A DNA stretch of 64,000 nucleotides, from positions 186,001 to 250,000 of the forward strand of contig NZ_VFUZ01000003.1 of NCBI RefSeq assembly GCF_006658505.1, in the 5' to 3' direction. The notes under the pieces were generated by a model. The model searched no databases. It was not told the DNA's origin and worked only from the letters and a program-made list of their open reading frames with translations. This DNA is from Mesorhizobium sp. B2-4-15. Lineage in GTDB: Bacteria > Pseudomonadota > Alphaproteobacteria > Rhizobiales > Rhizobiaceae. The position numbers and the translations under genes were made by a program. Positions 26,961 through 35,878 of the stretch are shown one piece after another (the stretch's first letter is position 1; every line of letters starts with the position of its first letter).

Positions 26961-27991
26961 ACGACGCCAACGCGCTCGACCAGGCAGCGCTCGCGCCTTA
27001 CCTCGAGGCGGCAATACCGGGCTTTTCGGGGCTCGCCACGATCGAGAAATTCAAATCCGGCCAGTCCAACCCGACCTATCTTCTTAAGGCGGCCAGCGGC
27101 CGCTACGTGCTGCGCGCCAAGCCGCCGGGGCAGCTGCTGAAATCGGCGCATCAGGTCGACCGCGAATTCCGCGTGATGAAGGCGCTTTCCGGCACCGCCG
27201 TGCCGGTGCCCGAAATGCTGCATCTATCGGCCGAGGAGTCGCCGGTCGGCCGCATGTTCTACGTCATGAATTTCCTCGACGGCCGCATCTTCTGGGATCC
27301 GGCACTGCCGGAGGCGTGCGACAATGACGAGCGCGCCGCGATCTACGATGCCATGAACGCCACGCTCGCGGCCCTGCACGATGTCGACGTCGAGGCCGTG
27401 GGGCTGTCCGATTTCGGCCGGCCGGGCAATTATTTCGAGCGCCAGCTGGCGCGCTGGACCAGCCAGTACCGTGCCTCGGAAACCGGCACCATCGCCGACA
27501 TGGACCAGTTGATCGCCTGGCTGGAAACGCATATGCCCGCCGATGATGTCCTGATATCGCTGGTGCATGGCGACTATCGGCTGGACAATCTGATCTTCGC
27601 GCCGGACCGGCCAAAGGTGCTGGCGGTGCTTGATTGGGAACTCTCGACATTGGGCCACCCCTTCGCCGACATCGCTTATCAATGCATGCAATGGCGCCTG
27701 CCGCATGCTTCCGGCTTTCGCGGTCTCGGCGGCATCGACCGCGCCGCCCTCGGCCTGCCTTCCGAAGAGAACTATGTCGCCGCCTATTGCCGCCGGCGCG
27801 GGCTCGCCGGCATCGGCAACTGGACCTTCTTCCTCGCCTTCTCCTTCTTCCGGCTGGCCGCGATCTGCCAAGGCGTCTACAAGCGGGCGCTCGACGGCAA
27901 CGCCTCCAATCCCGAAAAGGCCAAAACCTACGGCGAGGCGGTGAAGCTGCTTTCGCATCTCGCCGCCAGACGGATTGAGGAGGAGACATGA
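26957..27991 (+). CDS. APH-like phosphotransferase family protein (ACAD10/LvaA-type)
   Basis: A 344-residue kinase-fold protein. Seen: the N-lobe SGQSNPTYLLKAASGRYVLRAKP with the ATP-binding lysine, LVHGDYRLDNLIF (catalytic H-G-D-x-R-x-x-N, the aminoglycoside phosphotransferase loop), and LDWELSTLGHPFADIA (the DWE metal motif). This is the branch that accompanies acyl-CoA dehydrogenases: the kinase domain of human ACAD10 and bacterial LvaA, where it phosphorylates a 4-hydroxyacyl-CoA. It starts in an ATGA overlap with MaoC and stops in an ATGA overlap with a short SDR relic. A drug-resistance role is unlikely in this setting. Confidence 0.9.
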   Translation: MNDANALDQAALAPYLEAAIPGFSGLATIEKFKSGQSNPTYLLKAASGRYVLRAKPPGQLLKSAHQVDREFRVMKALSGTAVPVPEMLHLSAEESPVGRMFYVMNFLDGRIFWDPALPEACDNDERAAIYDAMNATLAALHDVDVEAVGLSDFGRPGNYFERQLARWTSQYRASETGTIADMDQLIAWLETHMPADDVLISLVHGDYRLDNLIFAPDRPKVLAVLDWELSTLGHPFADIAYQCMQWRLPHASGFRGLGGIDRAALGLPSEENYVAAYCRRRGLAGIGNWTFFLAFSFFRLAAICQGVYKRALDGNASNPEKAKTYGEAVKLLSHLAARRIEEET

Positions 27992-28068
27992 CGGGCCGCT
28001 TCAACCCGGCCAACTCCTTCATGACCGGGCACGCACTGGCCGTCGATGGCGGCGTCGGCGCCATCTGA
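27988..28068 (+). pseudogene. SDR C-terminal relic, 26 codons
   Basis: A 26-codon frame from the ATG at 27988 to the TGA at 28068 ends MTGHALAVDGGVGAI, the C-terminal strand and turn of a short-chain dehydrogenase. The core with cofactor and active-site residues is missing. It follows the kinase gene in an ATGA overlap, so the relic still carries a good ribosome-binding position (GGAGGAG). It looks like the remainder of a lost dehydrogenase gene left by deletion, though a short translated peptide cannot be ruled out. Confidence 0.75.
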
Positions 28069-28102
28069 TGCCTGGGAACAGGCGCCGCCCTTGTTCGTTT
28101 CC

Positions 28103-28113
28103 GTACAGCGTAT
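28103..28113. promoter_or_regulatory. GTACAGCGTAT site in front of tetR
   Basis: GTACAGCGTAT lies 40 bases before the tetR start and is followed by TATAATTA, a possible -10 region. The same element with one change (GTACAGCATAT) lies at 28926-28936 upstream of the small secreted protein gene, next to a perfect GTAC palindrome. Such a shared site suggests autoregulation by the TetR protein. Confidence 0.5.
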
Positions 28114-28152
28114 ATAATTAGCCAGGTACACCAACCAAAAGAGGCACCAGAC

Positions 28153-28797
28153 TTGCCGCTGAGCGTCCAGAAACGCCGCGCGAAACAAAAGGCCGAACTG
28201 CGCTCCGAGCTCGTCGAGGCCGCGCACAAGCTCGTCCAGGAAGAAGGCTATGAAGGCCTGACCATCCGCAAGCTGGCCAAGCGGGTCGGCTATGCGCCGA
28301 TGTCCGTCTATTCCTATTTCGCCGACAAGCAGGACATCCTGTTCGCGCTGGCCGAAGATGCGTTCGAGACGCTTGCCCGCCGAATCGAGGAGCACCCGTC
28401 CGACGATCCGATCGAGGCCCTGCAGGCTGTGATGACCGAATATGCCGCGTTTGGGCTCGGCAATCCCAATGAATACCGCACCGTCTTCATGACGGAAAAA
28501 ACCAAGCCGCCGGAAGGCCGAAGCTATAAGGACATGGAGGAAGGCAACCCGGCGATGAAAGTGCTCATCAAGCGGGTCGAGGCCTGCGTCGCCGCCGGCA
28601 AATTGCATGGCGATCCGCGCGCCATCGCCACCATGCTGTGGGCCGTCGGCCACGGCACGATCTCGCTGCTGATCACCTTTCCCTTCTACCCCTTCGGCGA
28701 CCCGCAGGCTTTCGTGAAGCGGATGTGCGATTTCACCCTTGCCACGCTCAGCACGCAAGAGGTGCCGCCTCTGACCGAGACGCCGGTCAACTGCTGA
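28153..28797 (+). CDS. TetR/AcrR family transcriptional regulator
   Basis: A 214-residue repressor-type protein. The N-terminal helix-turn-helix (residues about 15-60) reads ELVEAAHKLVQEEGYEGLTIRKLAKRV then GYAPMSVYSYFADKQDIL, the canonical TetR DNA-binding unit; the rest is an all-helical ligand domain ending in a TetR C-terminal region. The start is a TTG at 28153, since no ATG or GTG is available before the HTH, with AAAAGAGGC about ten bases upstream. It stands 85 bases after the SDR relic and may regulate the acyl-CoA-type operon upstream, itself and the secreted peptide gene downstream. Confidence 0.9.
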   Translation: MPLSVQKRRAKQKAELRSELVEAAHKLVQEEGYEGLTIRKLAKRVGYAPMSVYSYFADKQDILFALAEDAFETLARRIEEHPSDDPIEALQAVMTEYAAFGLGNPNEYRTVFMTEKTKPPEGRSYKDMEEGNPAMKVLIKRVEACVAAGKLHGDPRAIATMLWAVGHGTISLLITFPFYPFGDPQAFVKRMCDFTLATLSTQEVPPLTETPVNC

Positions 28798-28832
28798 CAG
28801 TTGCTTCTTTCATTCCTGGATCACCCCGTCAT

Positions 28833-28857
28833 CCCCGGCCAAACCGGGGGGAAATTT
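28833..28857 (+). terminator. Probable terminator of tetR
   Basis: CCCCGG and CCGGGG pair across a five-base CCAAA loop (28833-28849), followed by GGAAATTTTT. The run of T after a GC-rich stem fits an intrinsic terminator, 36 bases after the tetR stop. Confidence 0.55.
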
Positions 28858-28877
28858 TTGGGTTAACAAAAATCTAC

Positions 28878-28889
28878 CGTACGCGTACG
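28878..28889. promoter_or_regulatory. CGTACGCGTACG palindrome
   Basis: A perfect 12-base palindrome between the tetR terminator and the secreted-peptide gene. Together with the GTAC palindrome at 28936-28949 it forms a pair of sites with GTAC cores, spaced about 59 bases centre to centre. TetR-family dimers commonly bind such symmetric sequences. Confidence 0.5.
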
Positions 28890-28935
28890 ATTTTGGCTTG
28901 AACTTCCGGGTCGACGGGCGTATCTGTACAGCATA

Positions 28936-28949
28936 TCGTACATGTACGA
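28936..28949. promoter_or_regulatory. TCGTACATGTACGA palindrome
   Basis: A perfect 14-base palindrome 34 bases before the start codon of the secreted peptide gene. It directly abuts GTACAGCATAT (28926-28936), which matches the tetR-upstream site at 28103-28113 with one mismatch. A likely operator for the adjacent TetR protein. Confidence 0.55.
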
Positions 28950-28982
28950 AAAGAATTCACCCGTCAAGAACGGAGACTGACA

Positions 28983-29222
28983 ATGAAAAAGACCCTCCTC
29001 GCCCTCGCCGCCGTGCTGGCACTTTCAGGCTCGGCCTTCGCCGCCAGCGCCACCCAGCCGGTCAAGCAGGCGCCTGCCGTAACCTGCGTTGACACCAAGA
29101 CCCATGCGAAGCTTGATTGCAGCGCGACGGGATCGGTCGAAAAAACGACCACCAGTTCGACCAAAGGCAAGAGCCCGCGGCTCGGCATCGACATCAATCC
29201 GTGGATCGTTCCGAACTTCTGA
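28983..29222 (+). CDS. Small secreted protein, DUF680-like
   Basis: A 79-residue protein. The first 21 residues (MKKTLLALAAVLALSGSAFA) are a textbook signal peptide with an A-x-A cleavage site. The mature part has two cysteines (VTCVDTKTHAKLDC) and a Ser/Thr/Lys-rich stretch before a WIVPNF end. Size, signal and cysteine pattern resemble DUF680, a family I know only from Mesorhizobium and close relatives; function is unknown. GGAGACTGACA precedes the ATG. Its promoter region holds the two GTAC palindromes above, so it is probably under TetR control. Confidence 0.8.
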   Translation: MKKTLLALAAVLALSGSAFAASATQPVKQAPAVTCVDTKTHAKLDCSATGSVEKTTTSSTKGKSPRLGIDINPWIVPNF

Positions 29223-29291
29223 TCCACGGCTTTCGAAAAGTTGCCTCGGAGCCCAGCTTCAGGGCCGGGACTGGCTCTCCGAAAGACCGTA

Positions 29292-30344
29292 TCAGGCGAT
29301 CGTCAGCGGTCGCCTGGCAGCAGAACTCTCAAAGGCCGCGTCGATCAGCTTCTGCATGTCGGCGGCGCGCCGGAAGGACGGATCGCCGTTCAGGCCGGTG
29401 TTCAGCGCTTCGGCAAAACGCCGGGCGTTGCGCTTGACATCCGGCGGCGTCAGCGTCCGCCAGCGTTGCTGGTCGACATCCTTGCCGAGGCAAGCCGACA
29501 GGCTTGACACCTTGCCGTCGGTCTCGACCTTGATGGCTCCCTTGGTGCCGTGCATGGCCAGCGACAGCTCATTGGTGTTGCCGGTCATGTAGCGGCTCGC
29601 CACGATCGTGGCGAGCGCGCCCGACTTCAGCCGCGCCGTCATCGCCACGCTGTCATTGGCATCCAGCACGTAATCGCCGATCCGATCGCCGTCGGCCTTC
29701 GGAAACGTCACCAGATCGGCATGCAGGCTGACGATGTCCTCCGCCGCGCCGTAGGTGGCGAAATCGAGGATATGGATGCCGACATCGCCCAGCACACCTG
29801 TCGAACCATGCCGGCTCGATAGGCGCCACAGCCACTTGTCCTCGACCCGCCAGTCGCCCCAGGATTTGCTGACCAGCCAGCTCTGCTTGTAGCTCGCCTC
29901 GACATGGCGCAAATCGCTGATCTCGCCGGCCTGCACCATGCGCCGCGCTTCCTGGATCGCGGGCGAGTTGCGATAGGTCAGGTTGACCATGTTGACGACC
30001 CCGGCCGCCTCGGCCGCTTCCGTCATGGCCAGCGCATCGGCGTGGTTCGGCGCCAGAGGCTTTTCGCAGAAAACGTGCTTTTCCGCAGCCAGCAGGGCCA
30101 GCGTCGTTGCCTTGTGCACGCCGTCCGGCGTCGCGTTGATGGCGGCGTCGAACTGCCCCCAGGCGATCGCCGCCTCCAGGCTCTCGAAGAAATCGCCGAT
30201 CCTGTTGGCGGCGGCAAACGCCGCCGCGCGGCCCGGCACCTGATCGACACAAGCGACGATCGTGCAGCCGGGAATCGCGGCAAATTCCTCGACGTGATGC
30301 CCGGCAATGCCGCCGGTGCCGAGCAGAAGCAGCCTGTGTGTCAT
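29292..30344 (-). CDS. Gfo/Idh/MocA family oxidoreductase
   Basis: A 350-residue NAD(P)-dependent sugar or inositol oxidoreductase. Seen: LLLGTGGIAGHHVEEF as the glycine-rich nucleotide motif, VFCEKPLAPN (the E-K-P motif whose lysine is catalytic) near residue 97, and LGDVGIHILDFATYG with the G-D-x-x-x-H catalytic pair. The family includes ThuB, which oxidises trehalose beside ThuA in rhizobia; a ThuA-like gene lies 62 bases upstream, but no thu-type ABC transporter is present, so the substrate is open. It is co-directional with that gene. Confidence 0.9.
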   Translation of the reverse strand: MTHRLLLLGTGGIAGHHVEEFAAIPGCTIVACVDQVPGRAAAFAAANRIGDFFESLEAAIAWGQFDAAINATPDGVHKATTLALLAAEKHVFCEKPLAPNHADALAMTEAAEAAGVVNMVNLTYRNSPAIQEARRMVQAGEISDLRHVEASYKQSWLVSKSWGDWRVEDKWLWRLSSRHGSTGVLGDVGIHILDFATYGAAEDIVSLHADLVTFPKADGDRIGDYVLDANDSVAMTARLKSGALATIVASRYMTGNTNELSLAMHGTKGAIKVETDGKVSSLSACLGKDVDQQRWRTLTPPDVKRNARRFAEALNTGLNGDPSFRRAADMQKLIDAAFESSAARRPLTIA

Positions 30345-30409
30345 CGGCCCAAGCCCCTCATCAACTCACCCCAGGCAACTCAGCCCCCAATCAACTCAGG
30401 CCCCAATCA
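30345..30409. repeat. Short degenerate tandem repeat after thuA-like gene
   Basis: On the minus strand, units of the form TGAGTTGATTGGGGCC recur about three and a half times, with small changes (TGAGCTGATTGGGG, TGAGTTGATTGGGGGC, TGAGTTGCCTGGGG). They run from the stop codon of the ThuA-like gene to the next gene start. The repeat may have produced the stop codon by expansion. Confidence 0.6.
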
Positions 30410-31192
30410 GCTCAATCCCTTGTCGCCGTCGGCATGCAGGCGTAGGCCCTTCTGGACGATCTTCTCCTTGGCCTTGTCGGTCGGCACGTTGGGTGCATTG
30501 GTGATACCGGCCCACGCGGGTGCCGGGTTGTGCGCCCAGTGCACGGCGTTGCGCAGCACCTGCTGCACGCCCTCATTGTGATAGATCGGATAGGTCTCGT
30601 GGCCGGGCGAGAAATAGAAGATGCGGCCGGCGCCGCGCTGATAGGTCAGCCCCGACCGGAACACCTCGCCGCCTTCGTACCAGGAGATGAACACCGTCTC
30701 CAGCGGCTCCGGCACCGCGAACGGCTCGCCATACATTTCGGTCTCGCCGATCTCCAGGCATTCGCCGATGCCTTGCGCGATCGGGTGACCGCGGTTGATC
30801 GCCCAGACACGCTCGCGCTCGCCTGCCTCGCGCCATTTCAGCGAACAGGGCGTGCCCATCAGCCGCTTGAATATTTTCGAGTAGTGGCCGGAATGGAGCA
30901 CGATCAACCCCATGCCCTCCCAGACCCGCTTCTGCACCCGCTCGACGACCTCATCCTTGACCTCTCCATGCGCCGCATGCCCCCACCATAAAAGCACGTC
31001 GGTGGCGGCAAGGCGCTTTTCGCTCAGGCCATGCTCCGGTTCCTGCAAGGTGGCGGTGGTCGCCTCGATGCGCTTGTCCCGGTTGAGCGCGGCCGCGATG
31101 GTGCCATGCATGCCCAGGGGATAGAGGCCTCGCACGGCGGCATTGGTCTGTTCGTGGACGTTCTCGCCCCAGACAATGGCTCTTATCGTCAT
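30407..31192 (-). CDS. ThuA family protein
   Basis: A 261-residue protein with the class-I glutamine-amidotransferase-like fold of ThuA (trehalose utilisation). Seen: [13 protein letters not shown] at the N-terminus, [14 protein letters not shown] near residue 70, [12 protein letters not shown] (about 100) and [19 protein letters not shown] near 205, all family-conserved. The ATG at 31190-31192 is preceded by GAGAGGGAA; an in-frame methionine 25 codons upstream is less likely. ThuA acts with ThuB in rhizobial trehalose and related disaccharide catabolism; the biochemical role is not settled. Confidence 0.88.
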   Translation of the reverse strand: MTIRAIVWGENVHEQTNAAVRGLYPLGMHGTIAAALNRDKRIEATTATLQEPEHGLSEKRLAATDVLLWWGHAAHGEVKDEVVERVQKRVWEGMGLIVLHSGHYSKIFKRLMGTPCSLKWREAGERERVWAINRGHPIAQGIGECLEIGETEMYGEPFAVPEPLETVFISWYEGGEVFRSGLTYQRGAGRIFYFSPGHETYPIYHNEGVQQVLRNAVHWAHNPAPAWAGITNAPNVPTDKAKEKIVQKGLRLHADGDKGLS

Positions 31193-31269
31193 TTCCCTCT
31201 CCAAAGCGCTTTGAATATCGCATCCGCTGAGGTGTTGGGAAGATGCCTCTCGACCAAAATTTCTCAAAA

Positions 31270-32142
<873 letters not shown>

Positions 32143-32150
<8 letters not shown>

Positions 32151-35136
32151 TGAGGCGCCCTCCCGTCTCGTCGAAGAACACCATGCCGGTAACCTCCACT
32201 TCGATCACCCCGTTCGGCATCGGCACGTAAAGCGTGTCGCCCATCCGGTCACGGCCGCCGGTGACCAGCGCCAACGCTATGGAACGGCCGCAATTCTGCG
32301 ACCAGTAGCTCGAGGTGACATGGCCGATCATCTTCATCGGGATCGCCTGTTTGGGATCTTCGACGATCTGCGCGCCCTCTTCCAGCACCACCTTCGGGTC
32401 CTTGGTCTTGAGGCCGACAAGCTGCTTGCGGCCCTTGGCGACCAGGTCCGGCCGCATCATGCCCCTGATGCCGACGAAGTCGGTCTTCTTTTTGCCGACC
32501 GCCCAGTCGAGCCCGGCGTCGTTCGGCGTCACCGTGCCATCCGTGTCCTGGCCGACGATGATGTAGCCCTTCTCGGCGCGCAGCACGTGCATGGCCTCGG
32601 TGCCGTAGGCGGCGGCGCCATGCTTCTGGCCTTCGGCCCAGAGCGCCTCCCAGACGGCCTGGCCGTAATCGGCCGGCACGTTGACTTCGAAGCCGCGCTC
32701 GCCGGTGAACGACATGCGGAACAGCCTGGTCGGCACGCCGCAGATCTTGCCTTCGCGCACCGACATATGCGGCAGCGCCTCGTCGGACATGTCGATGCCT
32801 TCGACCAAGGGTTCGATAATCTTCCGCGCGCTTGGCCCCTGCACGGCGATGACCGCCCATTGCTCGGTGATCGAGGTCAGCCAGACATTCAAATGCGGGA
32901 ACTCGGTCTGGAGATAGTCCTCCATATGGTTCATGACGCGCGGCGCGCCGCCAGTCGTCGTCGTCACATGGAAACGGTCCGGCGCCAGCCTGCCGACGAC
33001 ACCGTCATCATAGATGAAGCCGTCCTCGCGCAGCATGATGCCATAGCGGCAGCGGCCGGGCTCCAGCTTCTCCCACGGGTTTGTGTAGAGCAGTTCCATG
33101 AACTTGGCGGCATCCGGCCCGACCACTTCGATCTTGCCCAGTGTCGAGGCGTCGAACAGGCCTGCCTGGTTACGGACGGCGACGCATTCGCGGTCGACCG
33201 CGGCATGCATGTCTTCGCCGGCCTTGGGGAAATACCAGGCGCGCTTCCACTGGCCGACATCCTCGAACACGGCACCATGTGCCTCTGCCCACGGATGGAT
33301 CGCCGTCTTGCGCGTCGGATCGAACAGCGGCCCGCGCGCATGGCTGACGATCGCGCCGAAGGTGACAGGCGTATAAGGCGCGCGGAACGTGGTCAGGCCG
33401 ACCTCCGGGATCGGCTTACCCAGCGTCTCGGCCGCGATCGCCAGTCCATGCATGTTGGAGGTCTTGCCCTGGTCGGTCGCCATGCCGTTGGTGGTGAAGC
33501 GCTTGACGTGCTCGATCGAGCGCATGCCTTCATGCACCGCCTGGCGGATGTCCTTGGCGGTAACGTCGTTCTGGAAATCGACAAAGGCTTTCACCGTCGT
33601 GTCCGGCCCGGCCCCCGGCGCGGCACCCAGCATGCCGCGCGACCAGTTCTCCGAGGCATCGACCTTCGGCTTCGTGCCCTTGGCGGTTTTGGCGCCGGCA
33701 TCCTTGGCCGCCTTGGCGCCCGCCGCATAGGCCTCGTCCACCGTGGCCGACAAGCCGTCGGTGCCGTTGCAAGCGCCGACCGAGACGCAGTCCTGCGCAT
33801 AGGTGCCCGGCACGAAGCGCTGGGTCTCGTGGTTGAAGGCGACCTTGCCGCGTGACTGCGAGAACAAATGCACCGACGGCGTCCAGCCGGCCGACATCAG
33901 GATTGCATCGACGGGGATGGTGCGCTCGCCGCCGCCATTCTTTGGCTGCACCGTCATCGACGACACGCGCAGTTTGCCGCCGGCGCGGATCACCGCGCGG
34001 CCAAAATTGATCTCGATGCCGAGCGCCCTCGCCTCGTCGATCACCGGACCGGTCGGATTGTCGCGCAGGTCGACGATCGCCGCGACATTGACGCCGGCCT
34101 TCTTCAGGTCGATCGCCGCTGCGTAAGCCGAGTCATTGGCGGTGTAGACGCCGACATTCCTGCCAACGGCCACGCCATAGTGGTTGAGGAAGGTGCGCGC
34201 CGCGCCGGCCAGCATGATGCCCGGCCGGTCATTGTTGGCGAACACCATATGGCGCTCGATGGCGCCGGAGGCCAGCACGACGCGCTTGGCGCGGACCTGC
34301 CAGAGGCGTTCGCGCGGCAGATCATGGCCGGGAGCCTTGAGGTGATCACTGACGCGCTCGACCAGGGCGACGAAATTCTGTGCGTAGTAGCCGAACGCCG
34401 TGGTGCGCGGCAGCACGCGGACATTGTCCATCGCGCTCAGCCTGGCGATGGCCGCTTGCGCCCAGGCAAAACCGTCCTGGCCATCGATCTTCGCTCCACT
34501 CTCGAAACGCAGGCTGCCGCCGAACTCGGCCTGCTCGTCGGCCAGGATGACGCGTACGCCGGTCCCGGCCGCCGCAAGTGCCGCCGCGATGCCGGCGGCA
34601 CCGCCGCCCAGCACCAGCACGTCGCAATGCGCGTAGCGCGACGAATAATGGTCGGGATCCGGTCTGTCGGGGGAAACGCCAAGGCCTGCGGCTTCGCGGA
34701 TCTTGGGCTCGTAGAGGCTCTTCCAGGCGGCCTTCGGCCACATGAAGGTCTTGTAGTAGAAGCCGGCCGAAAACATCGGCGACGCGATGTCGTTGACCGC
34801 GCCGACGTCAAAGGACAGCGACGGCCAGCGGTTCTGCGAGTTGGCGGCGAGCCCGTCATAGAGCTCCTGCACGGTCGCGCGCACATTCGGCGTCTTGCGC
34901 GCGTCGTCACGCACGATCTGCACCAGCGCGTTGGGCTCTTCCGCGCCGGCGGACAGCACGCCGCGCGGCCGGTGGTACTTGAACGAGCGGCCGACCAGAT
35001 GCACGCCATTGGCAAGCAGTGCCGAGGCCAGCGTGTCGCCCTCGATGCCGCTATAGGACTGGCCGTCGAAGCTGAACCGCGCGGTCTTCGCCTGGCTGAG
35101 GCGACCGGCGCTCGGAATGCGGAATGCGCCGCTCAT
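32143..35136 (-). CDS. soxA: Sarcosine oxidase subunit alpha
   Basis: A 997-residue alpha subunit. The N-terminal part has a ferredoxin-like domain (FSFDGQSYSGIEGDTLASALL) and RPRG; then a dinucleotide-binding domain with DVLVLGGGAAGIAAALAAAG near residue 173 for NAD+; then the C-terminal folate-binding glycine-cleavage-T-like half (from about 610) with MELLYTNPWEKLEPGRCRYG. It takes the methylene group from sarcosine to tetrahydrofolate. The ATG at 35134-35136 overlaps the soxD stop (ATGA); a long open stretch upstream is out of frame with soxD and not coding. Confidence 0.93.
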
Positions 35137-35444
35137 TTGGCAACCACTTCGTTGGAATCTTTGGGCAGCTTGGCGGGTTTCGGCTCGCCGGCCTTGTAGG
35201 TCATAATGAACTTGTCGGTCACGGTGTCGCGCACGGCATTGAAGAAGCGGGCGCAACCATGCATGTGCCGCCAGCGCTCGTAGATGATGCCCTTGGGGTT
35301 CGAGCGGATGAAGAAGAACTTCTCGAAATCGTCGTCGCTCTCGCCTGCCATGTTGGCCGAGCGCGCGATGTGCGCCTCGCCGGCGTTGCGGAATTCGAGT
35401 TCCGGGCGTTCTTCCTCGCAATAGGGGCAGCGGATGAGAAGCAT
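35133..35444 (-). CDS. soxD: Sarcosine oxidase subunit delta
   Basis: A 103-residue zinc-binding subunit. MLLIRCPYCEEERPELEF carries the CPYC zinc-ligand pair and MHGCARFFN the second half of the site. The interior ANMAGESDDDFEKFFFIRSNPKG is typical. Its stop overlaps the soxA start. It lies 11 bases after the unexpected orf140 on the same strand. Confidence 0.93.
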   Translation of the reverse strand: MLLIRCPYCEEERPELEFRNAGEAHIARSANMAGESDDDFEKFFFIRSNPKGIIYERWRHMHGCARFFNAVRDTVTDKFIMTYKAGEPKPAKLPKDSNEVVAK

Positions 35445-35455
35445 CGTGTTTGATC

Positions 35456-35878
35456 CTACAGTTCGCCGTGGCCGACGTGCGCGCCCGCCGGTTGGTCGCA
35501 GAGCTTTTGACCCATGGCCATGAATGGAGCGACGAGCTTCAGCCGCTCCTCGACGCTGGCCGCCGGCCGAAACAGGGCGCGGTTAGCCATGTTGCCGAGC
35601 GTCAGCTGTATCGGGTCGGTGGTGACGATCACGCCACGCGGTTTGAAATCCTCGTCTTCATCCAGCCCATGCGGCCGGCCTTCAAAGAACATCACCACTT
35701 TCTGACCGGCGCTCCACACACAGGCGAGCATTCCCTCGTCGATCGAAAACGGCCATGCGGTCTCGTTGCCGGCGCGGCTTATCGGCTGCAGCCGGACTTC
35801 CTCCGGCGTCGGAAAATGGAACATGCCCTGTTCCCCCGCCAGCATCAGCGGCATCGCGACAGCCATTTCGGCCATCAT
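35456..35878 (-). CDS. Uncharacterised protein inserted between soxB and soxD
   Basis: A 140-residue soluble protein with no signal peptide or membrane helix. Seen: FHFPTPEEVRLQPISRAGNETAWPFSIDEG, WSAGQKVVMFFEGRPHGLDEDEDFKPRGVIV and PIQLTLGNMANRALFRPAASVEERLKL, none of which I can assign to a family. Its ATG at 35876-35878 overlaps the soxB stop in a TGATG junction and its stop is 11 bases before soxD, so it is translated as part of the sox operon. Usual soxBDAG operons lack a gene here; it may be a lineage-specific accessory or assembly factor. Confidence 0.82.
   Translation of the reverse strand: MMAEMAVAMPLMLAGEQGMFHFPTPEEVRLQPISRAGNETAWPFSIDEGMLACVWSAGQKVVMFFEGRPHGLDEDEDFKPRGVIVTTDPIQLTLGNMANRALFRPAASVEERLKLVAPFMAMGQKLCDQPAGAHVGHGEL

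Noticed and set aside
26957..27991. Aminoglycoside resistance gene
   Set aside because: The fold is shared, but length, motifs and acyl-CoA neighbours point to the ACAD10/LvaA-type branch.
28878..28949. A start of a CRISPR array
   Set aside because: Two short palindromes with different sequence and no regular spacers; better explained as operators.
29292..31192. A complete trehalose-utilisation (thu) operon
   Set aside because: Only ThuA-like and Gfo/Idh genes are present; the ABC transporter genes thuEFGK are missing, so the trehalose assignment is left open.
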